Below are positions 25,258 to 35,167 of a stretch of DNA of 64,000 nt, piece after piece; the stretch's first letter is position 1; the number at the start of each line of letters is the position of its first letter. The position numbers and the translations under genes are program-made. The notes under the pieces are model-generated. The model searched no databases. It saw nothing but the letters and a program-made list of their open reading frames with translations, and had not been told where the DNA came from. The stretch is from the NCBI GenBank assembly GCA_000403295.2, contig KE159605.1:1087409-1151408 (forward strand). The letters run 5' to 3'. This DNA comes from Lachnospiraceae bacterium M18-1 (GTDB lineage: Bacteria > Bacillota > Clostridia > Lachnospirales > Lachnospiraceae).

Positions 25258-27870
25258 TTATATTCCGCCCACCTGCCTTCCATATGCCTGATTCCCATAT
25301 TTCTGCAGCCGCTGTTTGAGTTCCTGCAGATCTCTCCGGTCTGTAGTGATCAAATCTTTTTCCAGCTGGCTCGCCTTAAAGTCCACGATCAGGTTGTTGC
25401 TGTTGGTAGAAATAAGCCCGGTGCCGCGTTCAAACCGGGTAATGGACATGGCCTCCGCTTCCGACAGATCCAGTTCCTCCCGGATGTTCCCGGCCTCACT
25501 GGTTTCCATGTTCAGTATGATCTTTGTCTTCGAGTTATTCAGGATGCCGCGCCCCAGCTTGCCGCCCTTTAAAGCAAAGAAGTCCACCAGGTCCTGGGTG
25601 GCGCAGATGGCAGAACCGCCATAGGCACGGATCACCTTGAAGATCTCCAGCAGGTACTCCCCGGCCATTTCATTGGATACCAGGAGCTTCCATGCCTCAT
25701 CAATAAAGATTGCTTTTTCCACCGTCCGGTCCTCTTTCGCCTTCGCCCAGACAAAATCCAATGCGACAAACATCCCAAGGAGCAGGTCGCCGGAAAGCTC
25801 TGAGATATCCAGCACCACATATTTATTGGATAAATCCACGTTGGTCTGCTGGTTAAATGTCGAAGCGGAACCATGCACCAGGCGGTTCAGGATGTTTGCC
25901 ATCCGCCGGCATTCCTGCTTGCGCAGGAGTACCTCATAGAGATCTCCTAAAATGGGCATCTCCCGATAGCGCCCCGGATGCCCTGGATCCGCAAGGCTGT
26001 GGTTGTCATGGGTAATCCCCTTTTCCCCGTAGGTCAGAACCAGCGCTTCGTCCAGAAGCTGTTTTTCCTCGTGGCTGAGGTCCGGGATCAGCAGGCTGAA
26101 AAAAATATGCAGGCTCTGGATCTTTAAGGCCAGCTCCGAGCGTTCCACCGTATACCCGTCCAGCAGTTCGCTGGCAGACGTATCCGCAGGCCGGATCTCC
26201 ATGACGTTGATACAGTTGGGGGAGGCCGGGGAAATCTGGATGAACGCTCCTCCGGTATTCGCGCACGCCCTTGCAAACTCATGGCCCTTGTCCGGCGCAA
26301 TGATGAATACCTGTACGTTTTTGCGCCGCAGCCTGAGCGCCATGAGCTGCATCGTAAATGTTTTTCCCGCACCGGACGTCCCCAGGATCGCGATGTTGGC
26401 ATTCTTATAAATCCTGGTATTGAAGATATCCACGATGACCAGGGAATTGTTCGCCTTGTTGACCCCCATCAGGATCCCGTCCTTATCGGACATCTCATAG
26501 GACGTGAACGGGTAGCAGCTTGCCACCCCGGAGGTCAGGATGTTCCGTTTCGACTGTTCATAGAGCTTCCCGTCCAGGTTTAAGAGCGGCAGGGACGACA
26601 AAAAAGCCTGTTCCTCCCGAAACAGACAGCTCACAGTGCCGATATCCTGGGAATTTAAAAGCTTTGTCATCTCCTTTGCCCGCCATTCCACTTCCTTTGC
26701 GCTGCGCCCGGTAATGGTGATCAGCGTACTCATATAATAAAAATCCTCACTGCCGCTGAGCCCCCGTTTCAGGTAATACCCGGCATGGATGGATTCACTC
26801 AGGTCGTCAAAATCACTGTTGGTGTCATAGGTATCCCTAATCTTGGAGCGGTTTAACCGGATGCGCCTGCCGATCCGCTCCATGGTTCTGCCCTTGTCCT
26901 GCCGGAAAAAGAACAGATCCACGTCAATCCCCTCCCCCGCGTTGATCAGCAGGGAAATCCACCCGGCCGGAACCCGGGTCCGGTATTTATGGGATGGGAT
27001 CATCAGGTAGCTGTAATACAGCCCGTCCATGACCAGATAATTCCGGTGGCTGAAATCAATGCTTCCGGGCGCGACCAGCTCCGTCACCGGGATGTGCCGG
27101 ATACTGTCCTCCCCGTTTTCCAGGCGGTAATGCCTCGTTACTTTGCGTATCCGCTCTTCCAGCGTTTCATAGGTACTGGTTTGCCGGTTTAAGATCTGGT
27201 AGAGCACATCCACAAGGAAACGGGTCTCATTTTCATGCTCCAACACCACATTTCCACACTGCAGCAGGTATTTTTTTGCGGTCTGCGTCACAGATCTCAT
27301 ATAAAGGATCACATCCCTCTCCGCAGGATTTTTGTTGTTATTATAGGACTGGTACTCAAACACCATGAAAAAACGCCGCGTGACCGCCTCCTTCCTCCCA
27401 AGCGTCTCAATCAGCCCCGCATAGTCCTCCTGCAGCAGCCGGACGCGCTCGTCACACTCCCGCGCCGCCTCATCCCGGATTTTTTCAATATACTCTGTGA
27501 TATCCGCCTTTTTGGAGATGACCTTAAACTGCATTTTCACAGGCGCGATCTTCAGATAGGACATAAAGGACATCATGATATTCCTCTGTTCGGCTGAAGA
27601 GCGCAGCAAGAAATTGATGGGCAGGATCTCAACCAGCTTTACATACCTGTGGTCTGCCGTAAGGATAATCCCGTTCTTGATCTGGCGGATCGGGAGATAC
27701 GGGGCTGCCCAGGTTACCGGGAGCAGGTCAGGCTCCGGCTCTTTTTCCTGCCTCACCTTCCTGCCGCCCGGCTCTTTTTTCTCCGCTGTTTTCACTTCTT
27801 CCTTTTCATGCCCTGATCTGGCAAGCTCCTTCCGGAGCTCCTTTTCCTCCCGGATCTGGAGTTTACGCAT
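25258..27870 (-). CDS. VirB4-type conjugation ATPase
   Basis: 870 residues, the energy-supplying ATPase of the type IV secretion channel. A charged N-terminal region (1-45) is followed by the VirB4 N-domain (PYLPIRQIKNGIILTADHRY). Walker A LGTSGAGKTFT lies near residue 500, Walker B AIFIDEAWKLL near 720, and AICATQDLVDFF follows. The upstream in-frame sequence is open for about 50 codons but has no ATG, GTG or TTG, so the ATG at 27870 is used although its ribosome site is weak. It overlaps no neighbour. Confidence 0.93.
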   Translation of the reverse strand: MRKLQIREEKELRKELARSGHEKEEVKTAEKKEPGGRKVRQEKEPEPDLLPVTWAAPYLPIRQIKNGIILTADHRYVKLVEILPINFLLRSSAEQRNIMMSFMSYLKIAPVKMQFKVISKKADITEYIEKIRDEAARECDERVRLLQEDYAGLIETLGRKEAVTRRFFMVFEYQSYNNNKNPAERDVILYMRSVTQTAKKYLLQCGNVVLEHENETRFLVDVLYQILNRQTSTYETLEERIRKVTRHYRLENGEDSIRHIPVTELVAPGSIDFSHRNYLVMDGLYYSYLMIPSHKYRTRVPAGWISLLINAGEGIDVDLFFFRQDKGRTMERIGRRIRLNRSKIRDTYDTNSDFDDLSESIHAGYYLKRGLSGSEDFYYMSTLITITGRSAKEVEWRAKEMTKLLNSQDIGTVSCLFREEQAFLSSLPLLNLDGKLYEQSKRNILTSGVASCYPFTSYEMSDKDGILMGVNKANNSLVIVDIFNTRIYKNANIAILGTSGAGKTFTMQLMALRLRRKNVQVFIIAPDKGHEFARACANTGGAFIQISPASPNCINVMEIRPADTSASELLDGYTVERSELALKIQSLHIFFSLLIPDLSHEEKQLLDEALVLTYGEKGITHDNHSLADPGHPGRYREMPILGDLYEVLLRKQECRRMANILNRLVHGSASTFNQQTNVDLSNKYVVLDISELSGDLLLGMFVALDFVWAKAKEDRTVEKAIFIDEAWKLLVSNEMAGEYLLEIFKVIRAYGGSAICATQDLVDFFALKGGKLGRGILNNSKTKIILNMETSEAGNIREELDLSEAEAMSITRFERGTGLISTNSNNLIVDFKASQLEKDLITTDRRDLQELKQRLQKYGNQAYGRQVGGI

Positions 27871-27916
27871 CTTTTGTTCTTCCCGGAAATCCTCCTGCTG
27901 CTGCCTCTTTTCTTCC

Positions 27917-28372
27917 TTACGGTTTTGCTTTTCTTCTTTCTGGCTCTGTTTTTCGGCCCTCTTTGCTTCCCGCAGCCTTTGCTTTAATTCCCTTACTTCG
28001 CTTCCGATGGTTTCCGCCTCCTTTCCCTTTTTGGCGTCTCTTTTCCTGCTTCTTCACCCTCCGGTTCCTTTTGAGCCGGTATCTCCCGTCCGGAGCTGTC
28101 AGGATCCTGCGCCTGTACAGATATTTCACAAACTGGAACAGAAAAGAAGTCAGGCTCTCCCCCTGTACTCCCAGCACGGCAAATATGACGACCGGGAGGA
28201 TCAGGATCACCCCGGCATAGATTTTCCCGCGTATGCCCCACTCCAGGGATACCAGGAGCCTCAATAAAATAAGGCCCAGAAAGCCTGCTTCAAATGCATT
28301 CCGAAACCTGACCCGCCCGGAAAATATGGTTCCCTCCTGGGCAAAATTTGGTGTGATGGTGTATACATCCAT
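27917..28372 (-). CDS. PrgI/VirB3-like membrane protein
   Basis: 151 residues. Opens MDVYTITPNFAQEGTIFSGR, then two hydrophobic helices (about 30-47 and 51-68), the layout of the small PrgI-type inner-membrane proteins encoded just before VirB4 in Gram-positive conjugation systems. The C-terminal half (residues 90-151) is strongly basic and likely disordered. It ends 46 bp before the VirB4 start. Confidence 0.7.
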   Translation of the reverse strand: MDVYTITPNFAQEGTIFSGRVRFRNAFEAGFLGLILLRLLVSLEWGIRGKIYAGVILILPVVIFAVLGVQGESLTSFLFQFVKYLYRRRILTAPDGRYRLKRNRRVKKQEKRRQKGKGGGNHRKRSKGIKAKAAGSKEGRKTEPERRKAKP

Positions 28373-28452
28373 CCGTTCTCTCTGTGCGATCTTCCGTCAC
28401 CTCCTTCCAAAAAACGCATAAAACAGTTTCGGATTCCTTTTCCTCAAAATGC

Positions 28453-29361
28453 TTATTGATAACGTTTTTTCCTGCCCCGGATCACAAGCCCTGCCGCAAG
28501 AGCCAGGACGATGCCGCCAAACAGAATCTTTCTTATATCCATATGCATTTTGCCTCTACCTCCTTTCCCCGTCGTATTCTTGCTGATGTCAATCTTTTCA
28601 TATAAAGCTTCCTCTTCTCTTCCGTTTTCTTCTTCCGACGAATCTGCGGTTTTTATTTTTCCGTCTGCCTGTGTCTCTGCTGTCGTTTCTTTCCCATCTA
28701 GCTGTATCTCTGCCGTCGTTTCTTCCCTATCTGGCTGTCCCTCTGCCATCGTTTCTTCCTCATCCGGCTGTATGGCTTGCGTTTTCCGGCCGTCCACTCT
28801 GATGCAGACTAAAACCAGCCCCTTCTCTTCCAGTAAAAGCGGCTCCTTCGGATATTCCGCCGCATAGACAGACCGCCCGTCCATTGCCTTCACTTCCTGG
28901 ATTCGATACGCTCCTTCGGGAGCCGGCACATTCCACTCATACAAGTTCTCCCGGGACAGGACAAATTCCCTGGAAACGTCGTTTTTGGATTCAACCGTAA
29001 CGGCAATTTCCCCATCAAACCCTGAAAACACCTCTGAACGCAGTGCGATGTTTCCATCCTTGTTTTCCGTAAATGTATAATATTCTTCGGCGTTGTCCCG
29101 GTCCTCCCAGCGGTCTGTCTTTTTCTGCACCATTCCGTCTCCGTCAAACAAAACGTATTTTCCTGCCTGCTCCGTCGTATCATAGGCCCAAACTCCTGTA
29201 ATCCGGTTCCCGTCACGGTCATATCCGCCTCCGCATTCCCACCGGATGATCTCAGGCAGCCCGTCCGGAACCCCTTCCTCTGCAGATGCACAGGTTCCAT
29301 ACAGGCACATCCAGAGACAGGACAGCAGGATGATGCCGCAGAGTTTCCATTTTTTATACAT
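28453..29361 (-). CDS. Secreted, membrane-anchored protein of the transfer operon
   Basis: 302 residues with a signal peptide (cleavage near CASA-EE), an extracellular domain with Cna-B-like phrasing (APEGAYRIQEVKAMDGRSVY), a repetitive acidic stalk (repeats of EETTAE/ETTAETQ, about 205-245) and a C-terminal membrane helix followed by RGRKKRYQ. No sortase motif was seen, so it is held by the helix. Probably an accessory surface part of the mating channel. No enzyme motif. Confidence 0.65.
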   Translation of the reverse strand: MYKKWKLCGIILLSCLWMCLYGTCASAEEGVPDGLPEIIRWECGGGYDRDGNRITGVWAYDTTEQAGKYVLFDGDGMVQKKTDRWEDRDNAEEYYTFTENKDGNIALRSEVFSGFDGEIAVTVESKNDVSREFVLSRENLYEWNVPAPEGAYRIQEVKAMDGRSVYAAEYPKEPLLLEEKGLVLVCIRVDGRKTQAIQPDEEETMAEGQPDREETTAEIQLDGKETTAETQADGKIKTADSSEEENGREEEALYEKIDISKNTTGKGGRGKMHMDIRKILFGGIVLALAAGLVIRGRKKRYQ

Positions 29362-29373
29362 TGTCTTTTCCTC

Positions 29374-31413
29374 CTACTTTCCTATGATCCAGAATGCCCC
29401 GTCGCTTAAATCCCGCCCATAGGAGCGGATCGTATCCACGCTGTAGACCTTTGCCGTCCGTTCCCTGCTGGCACAGTCCGCGATCGTGATATATCCGTCA
29501 CTTGTCACACCGGTCAGGACGATGAAATGCCCGTCACTTCCTCCGGTAATGGTATATGCCTCACAAATCTCCACCACCATTTTCCCGTCCTTCAATGCCT
29601 GGACGACCTCATCTATCCGGTCCTTCCCCACACGCTCGCAGGTCAGCCCCCAGTGCCGTGCCGCATTCGTCGGGAAGGAATGTGCTGTGCCTGCCCCGGA
29701 GACGTATTCCCCATTGTTGATGGCAAATGCGGCGGTTGTCTGCGGATTTACTGTCTGGCCTGTCAGTGTGGAGATCACGATCGCCAGCGAGGTGGGCCCA
29801 CATCCAGCTGCCCCTATGGTACTGTCGCCGTAGGGCAGGCTTCCCCAGGGTTCTTCCCCCTGGTTAAAATAGACCACTTTCTTCATGCCTTTGCCCACCG
29901 TATCATAAGCGATGATATCTCCGGTGGCATCAATATTCCCGATATAGGAATCCGTCCCTCCCCCGGTCACAAAGTCCGACCAGGAAAACAGGGTGAAGAA
30001 CGAATCCTTTAAGGAATCGATCCCTTCGCTCATCCGTTTTAAAACCTGCAGCACCAGTTCAAAGGTACTCTGGCTCGTAACATATTTGTAGCCATATCCG
30101 CCGCCTGTGATCTGCCTTGCATTTAGGAGCAGGGCAAGGGTATATTCTACCGTCTGCACCTTTGCCGGAAATGTATCCGCCGCGACCCGCTCCCCGTCTG
30201 CCTTTAATTGCTCATAGACGTCCTTTTCCACCTCCCTCTTCCCGGAATCTGAAAGCTGGTAATATACCGTCTTGATCTGGTCTGCTTCCCGCTCCCCGGT
30301 GACGGCCCAGGAAAAGATCCGGTCTGCGTTTTCCATGACCAGTTCCTTTAGCTGCCCATAAGGCCCGCTTAAGTCCTCTTCCGCTTCCTCTGTATCTGGC
30401 GGAGCCTCCGGCCTCTGCTCCTGTATGGTGAGATACCCCAGGACCTTCTTCACATAATCCTGGGTTTCTTTAAAAGGCGGGACCTGGTATCCATAGCTGA
30501 TCACATTTCCAGGCCCTGCATTATATGCGGCAATGGCCAGCTCCAGCCCGTTGGAATATGCCTGGAACTGCTGCAGGTTGTTGGCAATATACTTTGCCCC
30601 TCCCAGGATGTTTTCCCGGGCGTCATAAGGGTTGACTCCGAGGGATGCCGCGGTTCCAGGCATGAGCTGCATGATCCCAACCGCGCCCACGTAAGAAACG
30701 GCATTCTGGTTAAATCCGGACTCTGCCATCCCCACTGCCTTTAGCAGGGCCACCGGTACGCCGTATGTCTGGGAGGCTTCCTCAAAATAGCGGTCATACT
30801 GGCTGGTCAGGCTTGTTGACATATCCCCCCAGTCAGCGGAACGGCCCAGAAAGGAATTGAGGCTGCTTCTGTCCCACGACCCGGATGCCAGCATTGCGAA
30901 ATAATAGCTCATATTCCGTTTCAGCTTTGTTTCATATTCATCGATGACGGCAAGTTCATATTCTGCATAGTTTTCTTCCTTGTCTGCATGGATCTCCTGC
31001 AGGTTTTCATCCCTTGCCTGACGGATCAATTCCAGAAGCTCTTGCTCATAGTCCTCATTTTCCAAAATGTCCCCTATCCGTGCCTTGATGTCAGAGATTT
31101 CTGCAGACTGCGCCTCATTGACGAAAGAGTCTGCATCTGCAAACCCCAGATAAGTCAGGATGATCCCGATCATGTTTACGATCAGGAACATCCACAAAAA
31201 AATGGCTGCAAAAATTCCTGACACCACTTTCCAGAATGTCCGGTTGGTTGTCAGTGCCGCGACAGCCATTCCCAGCGGTCCTCCCAGCGCTGTACCTGCA
31301 GCGGCTCCGGCAACCGTACCTCCTCCCTTTATTGTGGCCGCCACTGCATAGGCCGCCTGGGATGCATAGGCTGCGGCCTGCCCCATGGGGGCGGTATCTG
31401 TCCTGTCCTTCAT
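29374..31413 (-). CDS. Cell-wall hydrolase: lytic transglycosylase plus C39-like peptidase
   Basis: 679 residues. One membrane helix (about 62-85), then an SLT transglycosylase domain (residues ~210-340: GVPVALLKAVGMAESGFNQN with the catalytic Glu, VGAVGIMQLMPGTAASLGV, LAIAAYNAGPGNV). The C-terminal domain from about 510 is a papain-like C39-type peptidase, with Cys in GAAGCGPTSLAIVIS and His in GGSDGHFIVLTG. It opens the peptidoglycan locally so the conjugation channel can cross, the standard VirB1/Orf14 role. Confidence 0.9.
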   Translation of the reverse strand: MKDRTDTAPMGQAAAYASQAAYAVAATIKGGGTVAGAAAGTALGGPLGMAVAALTTNRTFWKVVSGIFAAIFLWMFLIVNMIGIILTYLGFADADSFVNEAQSAEISDIKARIGDILENEDYEQELLELIRQARDENLQEIHADKEENYAEYELAVIDEYETKLKRNMSYYFAMLASGSWDRSSLNSFLGRSADWGDMSTSLTSQYDRYFEEASQTYGVPVALLKAVGMAESGFNQNAVSYVGAVGIMQLMPGTAASLGVNPYDARENILGGAKYIANNLQQFQAYSNGLELAIAAYNAGPGNVISYGYQVPPFKETQDYVKKVLGYLTIQEQRPEAPPDTEEAEEDLSGPYGQLKELVMENADRIFSWAVTGEREADQIKTVYYQLSDSGKREVEKDVYEQLKADGERVAADTFPAKVQTVEYTLALLLNARQITGGGYGYKYVTSQSTFELVLQVLKRMSEGIDSLKDSFFTLFSWSDFVTGGGTDSYIGNIDATGDIIAYDTVGKGMKKVVYFNQGEEPWGSLPYGDSTIGAAGCGPTSLAIVISTLTGQTVNPQTTAAFAINNGEYVSGAGTAHSFPTNAARHWGLTCERVGKDRIDEVVQALKDGKMVVEICEAYTITGGSDGHFIVLTGVTSDGYITIADCASRERTAKVYSVDTIRSYGRDLSDGAFWIIGK

Positions 31414-31428
31414 ACGCCCACCCCCTTC

Positions 31429-33708
31429 CTAACTCTGCGAATCCGGAGCTTCCTGCGGCGGATTCTTCTTTCGCTTCTTATTCAGTTCCTTCCTTGATTT
31501 TGGTACTTCCCGGAATTTGCGCTCCTCCGTAATCTTCCTGTACTCCTGTTTCTTTGCCTCCGATGATTGAATTCTGCCGTCTGCTTCCGGCCTGCCCTGT
31601 GGCTGCTTCCGGTCTGTGTCCCGGTTTTTTGCGGTCGGTTGCCGATCTGTATACTGGTTCTTTACAGTCAGCTGCCGATCTGTATTCCGGTTCTTTACGG
31701 CCGACTGCCGGTTTGGAACTGAATCCATCGGCATCGGTCTGGAACCTGTTGGATTTGTTGTAGCATTCTGTCGGCTGGCACCTCCATTGGTATCGGCCGG
31801 AATATGCCGGGAGCCTACACCTGCATTTGCATCTGACGGAAAACTACGGGAGCCTGTACCTGTATTTGCATCTGGCGGAGTATGCCGGGAACCTGCACCT
31901 GTGTTTGTTGCGGAATCCGTCTGACCTGGCATATCAAAATCATGGTAGCCAATGCCATTGACCTCCTCCCCTCCAACCCTCGGAAGAATTTGTGTATCAC
32001 CTGTCCCAATCTTAGAAAAGTCCTGGCCTGTAAGCCCTCCGGCAGAAACCTCCTTTTCTCCGCCTGATATATGGATATTTCCCGGATCCATGCTGCCGTC
32101 TGCGCTGTGGAACCCGGAAGTGCCGTCCATACCGGTTTCATAACCTATTTCCCCAAGGATTCCCTGTGCCCCGGCAGGAGCATCCGCCCTTGAAACTCCA
32201 CCGCTTCCGGAAAGGCTGCCATCTCTTCCAAAGGCATCCATACCGCTTCCAAGGCTGGCATCCTCCACGCTGCCGTCTCCAGTTACGGTGCCTCCCAGAT
32301 CCATATCCGGTTCTTTTAAATCGCCTGCGGCCAGATCCTCCTGCCCCGCCGGGTAATCTCCCATTTCTGCGGATACGCTGTCTCCTGATCCAAACGCGGC
32401 CTCCATGTATTCCCCTTCCATGCCTGCATCCAGTTCTTCCCCTTCCAATGTGGAAAGCTCTCCCGGCTCCAGATCCATGTCTGCCGTGTCTGCGAAATTC
32501 CCGCTTTCTGACAGTGGGTCTTCGGGCATCATGCCCATTTCTTCCAAAACGCTCCCGTCCTCCATGTCCGGCATTGTATCGAAATCGCCTGCCTGCATCT
32601 CCGGCTCCGCATCGGCCTCTTCCATATGGCTGCCAAAACCGGTTTCCTCCTCTGCCTGCATTTTGTCCATGCCAAACCCCATAGGGATCGGGCCTGCGGC
32701 TCCGGCCATTGCGGCATCCTCCGCGTAAGGATCTGTTCCCATGCCTGCATGAGATCCTGCTTCCTCTCCCTTTCCGGCAGGAGAAGCTGATCCAGCCGAC
32801 TGGCCGCTTTTCCCAACATGGGAAAAGATCCGTCCGGCTGCCATAATCAGACCCATACCGCCCATTCCGGTGCTTGTCCGGCCCAGGTTGACGCCCAGAG
32901 AAGACATATACGAATCCAGCTTGAAAGTAATTTTGCAGAAGCCCACCAGACACAGGGTCGCCACAAAAAACTTTGTGAACCCAAAGCTGCTCGCAGTCAG
33001 GTTCCCATATCCGGACAGGAACATTTTCAGGCACCAGGAATTGAGAAGGATCAGAACAATCTGTCCCCCGAACATCTTTGTCCAGGAAGCCAGGATATTG
33101 TTCGTCGCTTTCGAGCCGCCCGTTGAAAATGCCAGGGGCGCCGTATAGGAAAATACCCCCAGCAGCACATAACGCTCTGCGATGACAAACAGCATCTTTA
33201 AATAATTCCATGCCACAAAAAACTGCATCACCAGTTTCAGGATCAGGATATTCAGGCTCCCAATCCCGAGTACGGACGTGGCCGCCTCCAATGCAGACAC
33301 ATATTCGGAAAAGCCGCTTACCTGGATCTCCGTCCCGGCAATCCACTGATAGGGCGTCCCCGCCATGTCCAGGATATAATCCACCAGCGGCCTTGCCGTC
33401 ACAATGAAAAACATGCAGATGCCGCTCCGAAACACCAGTTCAACCGGATCCTCGCTGGCAGTCCCCGCTTTCCCAAACATGCTCTTTAGCAGCTGCCAGA
33501 CACAGATCAGGAGAAGGATCGCCATCCCAAGGGGCATGATCGCATTGGAATACAGATCCCCCGCTATGGAAAACAACTCTTCAAACAGGCTCAGGTCGCA
33601 GGACAGAAGCTCTGTGAACATATCGGTGATCAGGGACATCATATCCACGATGAACTGTGAACACTTCTCCCAGATGCTTTCAATCAATAAATCTAATAAC
33701 CAACCCAT
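31429..33708 (-). CDS. VirB6/TrbL-like channel protein with very long disordered tail
   Basis: 759 residues. The first ~290 contain six or more hydrophobic helices (for example IMPLGMAILLLICVWQLL, FFVATLCLVGF), as in VirB6/TrbL inner-membrane channel proteins. Residues ~300-600 are acidic and rich in Gly, Met and Asp. Residues ~600-759 are basic with repeats such as GSRHTPPDAN and NRDTDRQ. The tail probably lies in the cytoplasm. It starts the run of mating-pore genes after the TrbC-like gene, with an inverted-repeat element in between. Confidence 0.8.
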   Translation of the reverse strand: MGWLLDLLIESIWEKCSQFIVDMMSLITDMFTELLSCDLSLFEELFSIAGDLYSNAIMPLGMAILLLICVWQLLKSMFGKAGTASEDPVELVFRSGICMFFIVTARPLVDYILDMAGTPYQWIAGTEIQVSGFSEYVSALEAATSVLGIGSLNILILKLVMQFFVAWNYLKMLFVIAERYVLLGVFSYTAPLAFSTGGSKATNNILASWTKMFGGQIVLILLNSWCLKMFLSGYGNLTASSFGFTKFFVATLCLVGFCKITFKLDSYMSSLGVNLGRTSTGMGGMGLIMAAGRIFSHVGKSGQSAGSASPAGKGEEAGSHAGMGTDPYAEDAAMAGAAGPIPMGFGMDKMQAEEETGFGSHMEEADAEPEMQAGDFDTMPDMEDGSVLEEMGMMPEDPLSESGNFADTADMDLEPGELSTLEGEELDAGMEGEYMEAAFGSGDSVSAEMGDYPAGQEDLAAGDLKEPDMDLGGTVTGDGSVEDASLGSGMDAFGRDGSLSGSGGVSRADAPAGAQGILGEIGYETGMDGTSGFHSADGSMDPGNIHISGGEKEVSAGGLTGQDFSKIGTGDTQILPRVGGEEVNGIGYHDFDMPGQTDSATNTGAGSRHTPPDANTGTGSRSFPSDANAGVGSRHIPADTNGGASRQNATTNPTGSRPMPMDSVPNRQSAVKNRNTDRQLTVKNQYTDRQPTAKNRDTDRKQPQGRPEADGRIQSSEAKKQEYRKITEERKFREVPKSRKELNKKRKKNPPQEAPDSQS

Positions 33709-33727
33709 GTGTGATATTACCTGTTAA

Positions 33728-33880
33728 GGAGCTGTTAAGAATTAACTTTACATATGACGTCGGATAAATCTTTTTATGCAAGGCGGAGGAATGAGGCGTA
33801 CTGGGGTACGCCGATTGACAACAACGCAGCATAAGAAGATTTAGACAAGTCAGATGTAAAATTAATTGTTTAACAGTTCC
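33728..33880. repeat. MITE-like palindromic element
   Basis: Two 52-bp arms in inverted orientation, 33728-33779 and 33829-33880, matching at roughly 85% of positions. They enclose a core that itself contains a GGCGTAC/GTACGCC hairpin. No open frame. It lies between the TrbC-like and VirB6-like genes, so it would form a large cruciform-like hairpin in the transfer transcript. The arms, short length and lack of genes suggest a miniature inverted-repeat transposable element. Confidence 0.8.
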
Positions 33881-34028
33881 GAAGGCATCCCCCTTTCTGC
33901 CGGGAGAGCACCGGCACATTTTTTAATTTTAAAAAGCAGCGGGACAAATGAGAGGTCAAATGAAACCCTCCTGCCCGCTGCCAGGTACTTTTTCCAACCG
34001 TATAAATGGTATCTTTTGCTCCTCCGTA

Positions 34029-34421
34029 TCAGCCGCCGAACATGCTCTGCGGAATAATGCTCTCAAAATACGTGACGATCGCGCCGAGCGTCATCAGCGC
34101 CGCCCAGCATACGACGATCCTTTTCAGCCAGGATCTGGATTCATCCACCGTCCGGCCGGATTTTGAAAAATTCATCAACAGCAGGCAGACTGCCGCGCAT
34201 ACGACCGCCGCCACGGTTGCAATCCCCGCCACGTCTTTATAGACGGTCTGCATCGCATTTTTCGCAACCTCAAAGATTGTTGACGCAGACACGGGCATCA
34301 CGGATACTGCCAGTAAAGTGACTGTAAGAAACGCCGTAAACGCAAACCGGGGAATCAGCGCTGTATACTGATTCCCCGGTTTTGGGATCTTCTGATTCTC
34401 TTTTCTTAAATTTTCTGTCAA
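34029..34421 (-). CDS. TrbC/VirB2-like pilin subunit
   Basis: 130 residues from a TTG start at 34421, chosen because GGGAGGG lies 6 bases upstream; the longer frame would begin inside the promoter. N-terminal signal-type helix ending VMPVSAS, then two hydrophobic helices (IATVAAVVCAAVCLLLMNF and IVVCWAALMTLGAIVTYF) with a short basic loop, the TrbC/VirB2 hairpin topology. First gene of the transfer operon, directly after its leader terminator. Confidence 0.7.
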   Translation of the reverse strand: MTENLRKENQKIPKPGNQYTALIPRFAFTAFLTVTLLAVSVMPVSASTIFEVAKNAMQTVYKDVAGIATVAAVVCAAVCLLLMNFSKSGRTVDESRSWLKRIVVCWAALMTLGAIVTYFESIIPQSMFGG

Positions 34422-34452
34422 TGGGTTCCCTCCCTTCCTTATAGTAAGACAT

Positions 34453-34483
34453 AAAAAAGACAGCCTTCCAATCGCTGGCTGTC
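34453..34483 (-). terminator. Leader terminator of the transfer operon
   Basis: GACAGCC / GGCTGTC stem with an 11-base loop and T6 on the minus strand, 65 bp after the promoter's -10 box and 32 bp before the first gene. A TGCATG/CATGCA hairpin lies upstream in the leader (about 34513-34530). Confidence 0.8.
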
Positions 34484-34547
34484 GGTTCTCTGTAAGGTTC
34501 TGCGGCTCTCCATGCATGCTTACCCATGCACAAAACTTTACGTTACC

Positions 34548-34616
34548 ATTGTATATTGGCTGAAATTGAATGTCAATACTATGGCAGACGCAATACGGTC
34601 GCAATGTAGGTGCAAT
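34548..34616 (-). promoter_or_regulatory. Transfer operon promoter with three 11-bp-phased ATTGC boxes
   Basis: TTGACA (34571-34576) and TACAAT (34548-34553), spacer 17 bp. ATTGC boxes lie at 34590-34594, 34601-34605 and 34612-34616, exactly 11 bp apart, the nearest 13 bp upstream of the -35 box. The layout matches the 18855-18923 promoter base for base in spacing. Confidence 0.75.
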
Positions 34617-34639
34617 TTCGTCCGGTGCTTAGAGAAAGG

Positions 34640-35020
34640 GGGCACAGATTCCTCCGCGCCCCACAAATATAGTCTAAAAAGTAAAATTACATATTTTCTT
34701 ATCTTGCCGCAGATGCACCGGAAAGCCATTTTTGCACGATACCCAAACCTACATCCAGGACTCTCGCGATCATATCTTCCGGCAGTCCCTCTGCTTTCAT
34801 GTTTATGGCCGTTTCCATTTTTACCTCAAGTTTTCCTTCACGTCTTCCTTCAAGTTTTCCCTCAAGTCTTCCTTCTTCCTTCTTTTCATTCCCAAACTGC
34901 TCTATGGCCTTTTCCTGATCAAATAAACCCATCATGATGTTAATAACCAAACCTCCTCACATTCTGACAAATATTCTTTCAGCACATTTCTGTCCTTGCA
35001 GATCCGTATTGTTTCCAATA
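34640..35020 (-). pseudogene. Duplicated 3' end of an rpn gene
   Basis: This segment repeats 35109-35475 in the same orientation (offset about 469 bp, with a few internal insertions). It encodes only the Rpn C-terminal tail (GLFDQEKAIEQFGNEKKEEG, GLPEDMIARVLDVG). It has no catalytic part. A tandem duplication or a decayed second rpn copy explains it. Confidence 0.75.
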
Positions 35021-35167
35021 TGTTACTTTTCAGTGGGCTGAATATCAGTCATAGTGTTATTCTATCGATCCTCAGCGTATATAGAATTAAGTCCGGCGCT
35101 TCAAAATGGGGCACAGATTCCTCCGCGCCCCACAATTATAGTCTAAAAAGAAATATTTCACATTTTC

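Noticed and set aside
32138..33346. 402-residue Gly/Arg-rich minus-strand frame
   Set aside because: It overlaps the VirB6-like gene out of frame; its Gly/Arg richness comes from reading the acidic repeat region in another frame.
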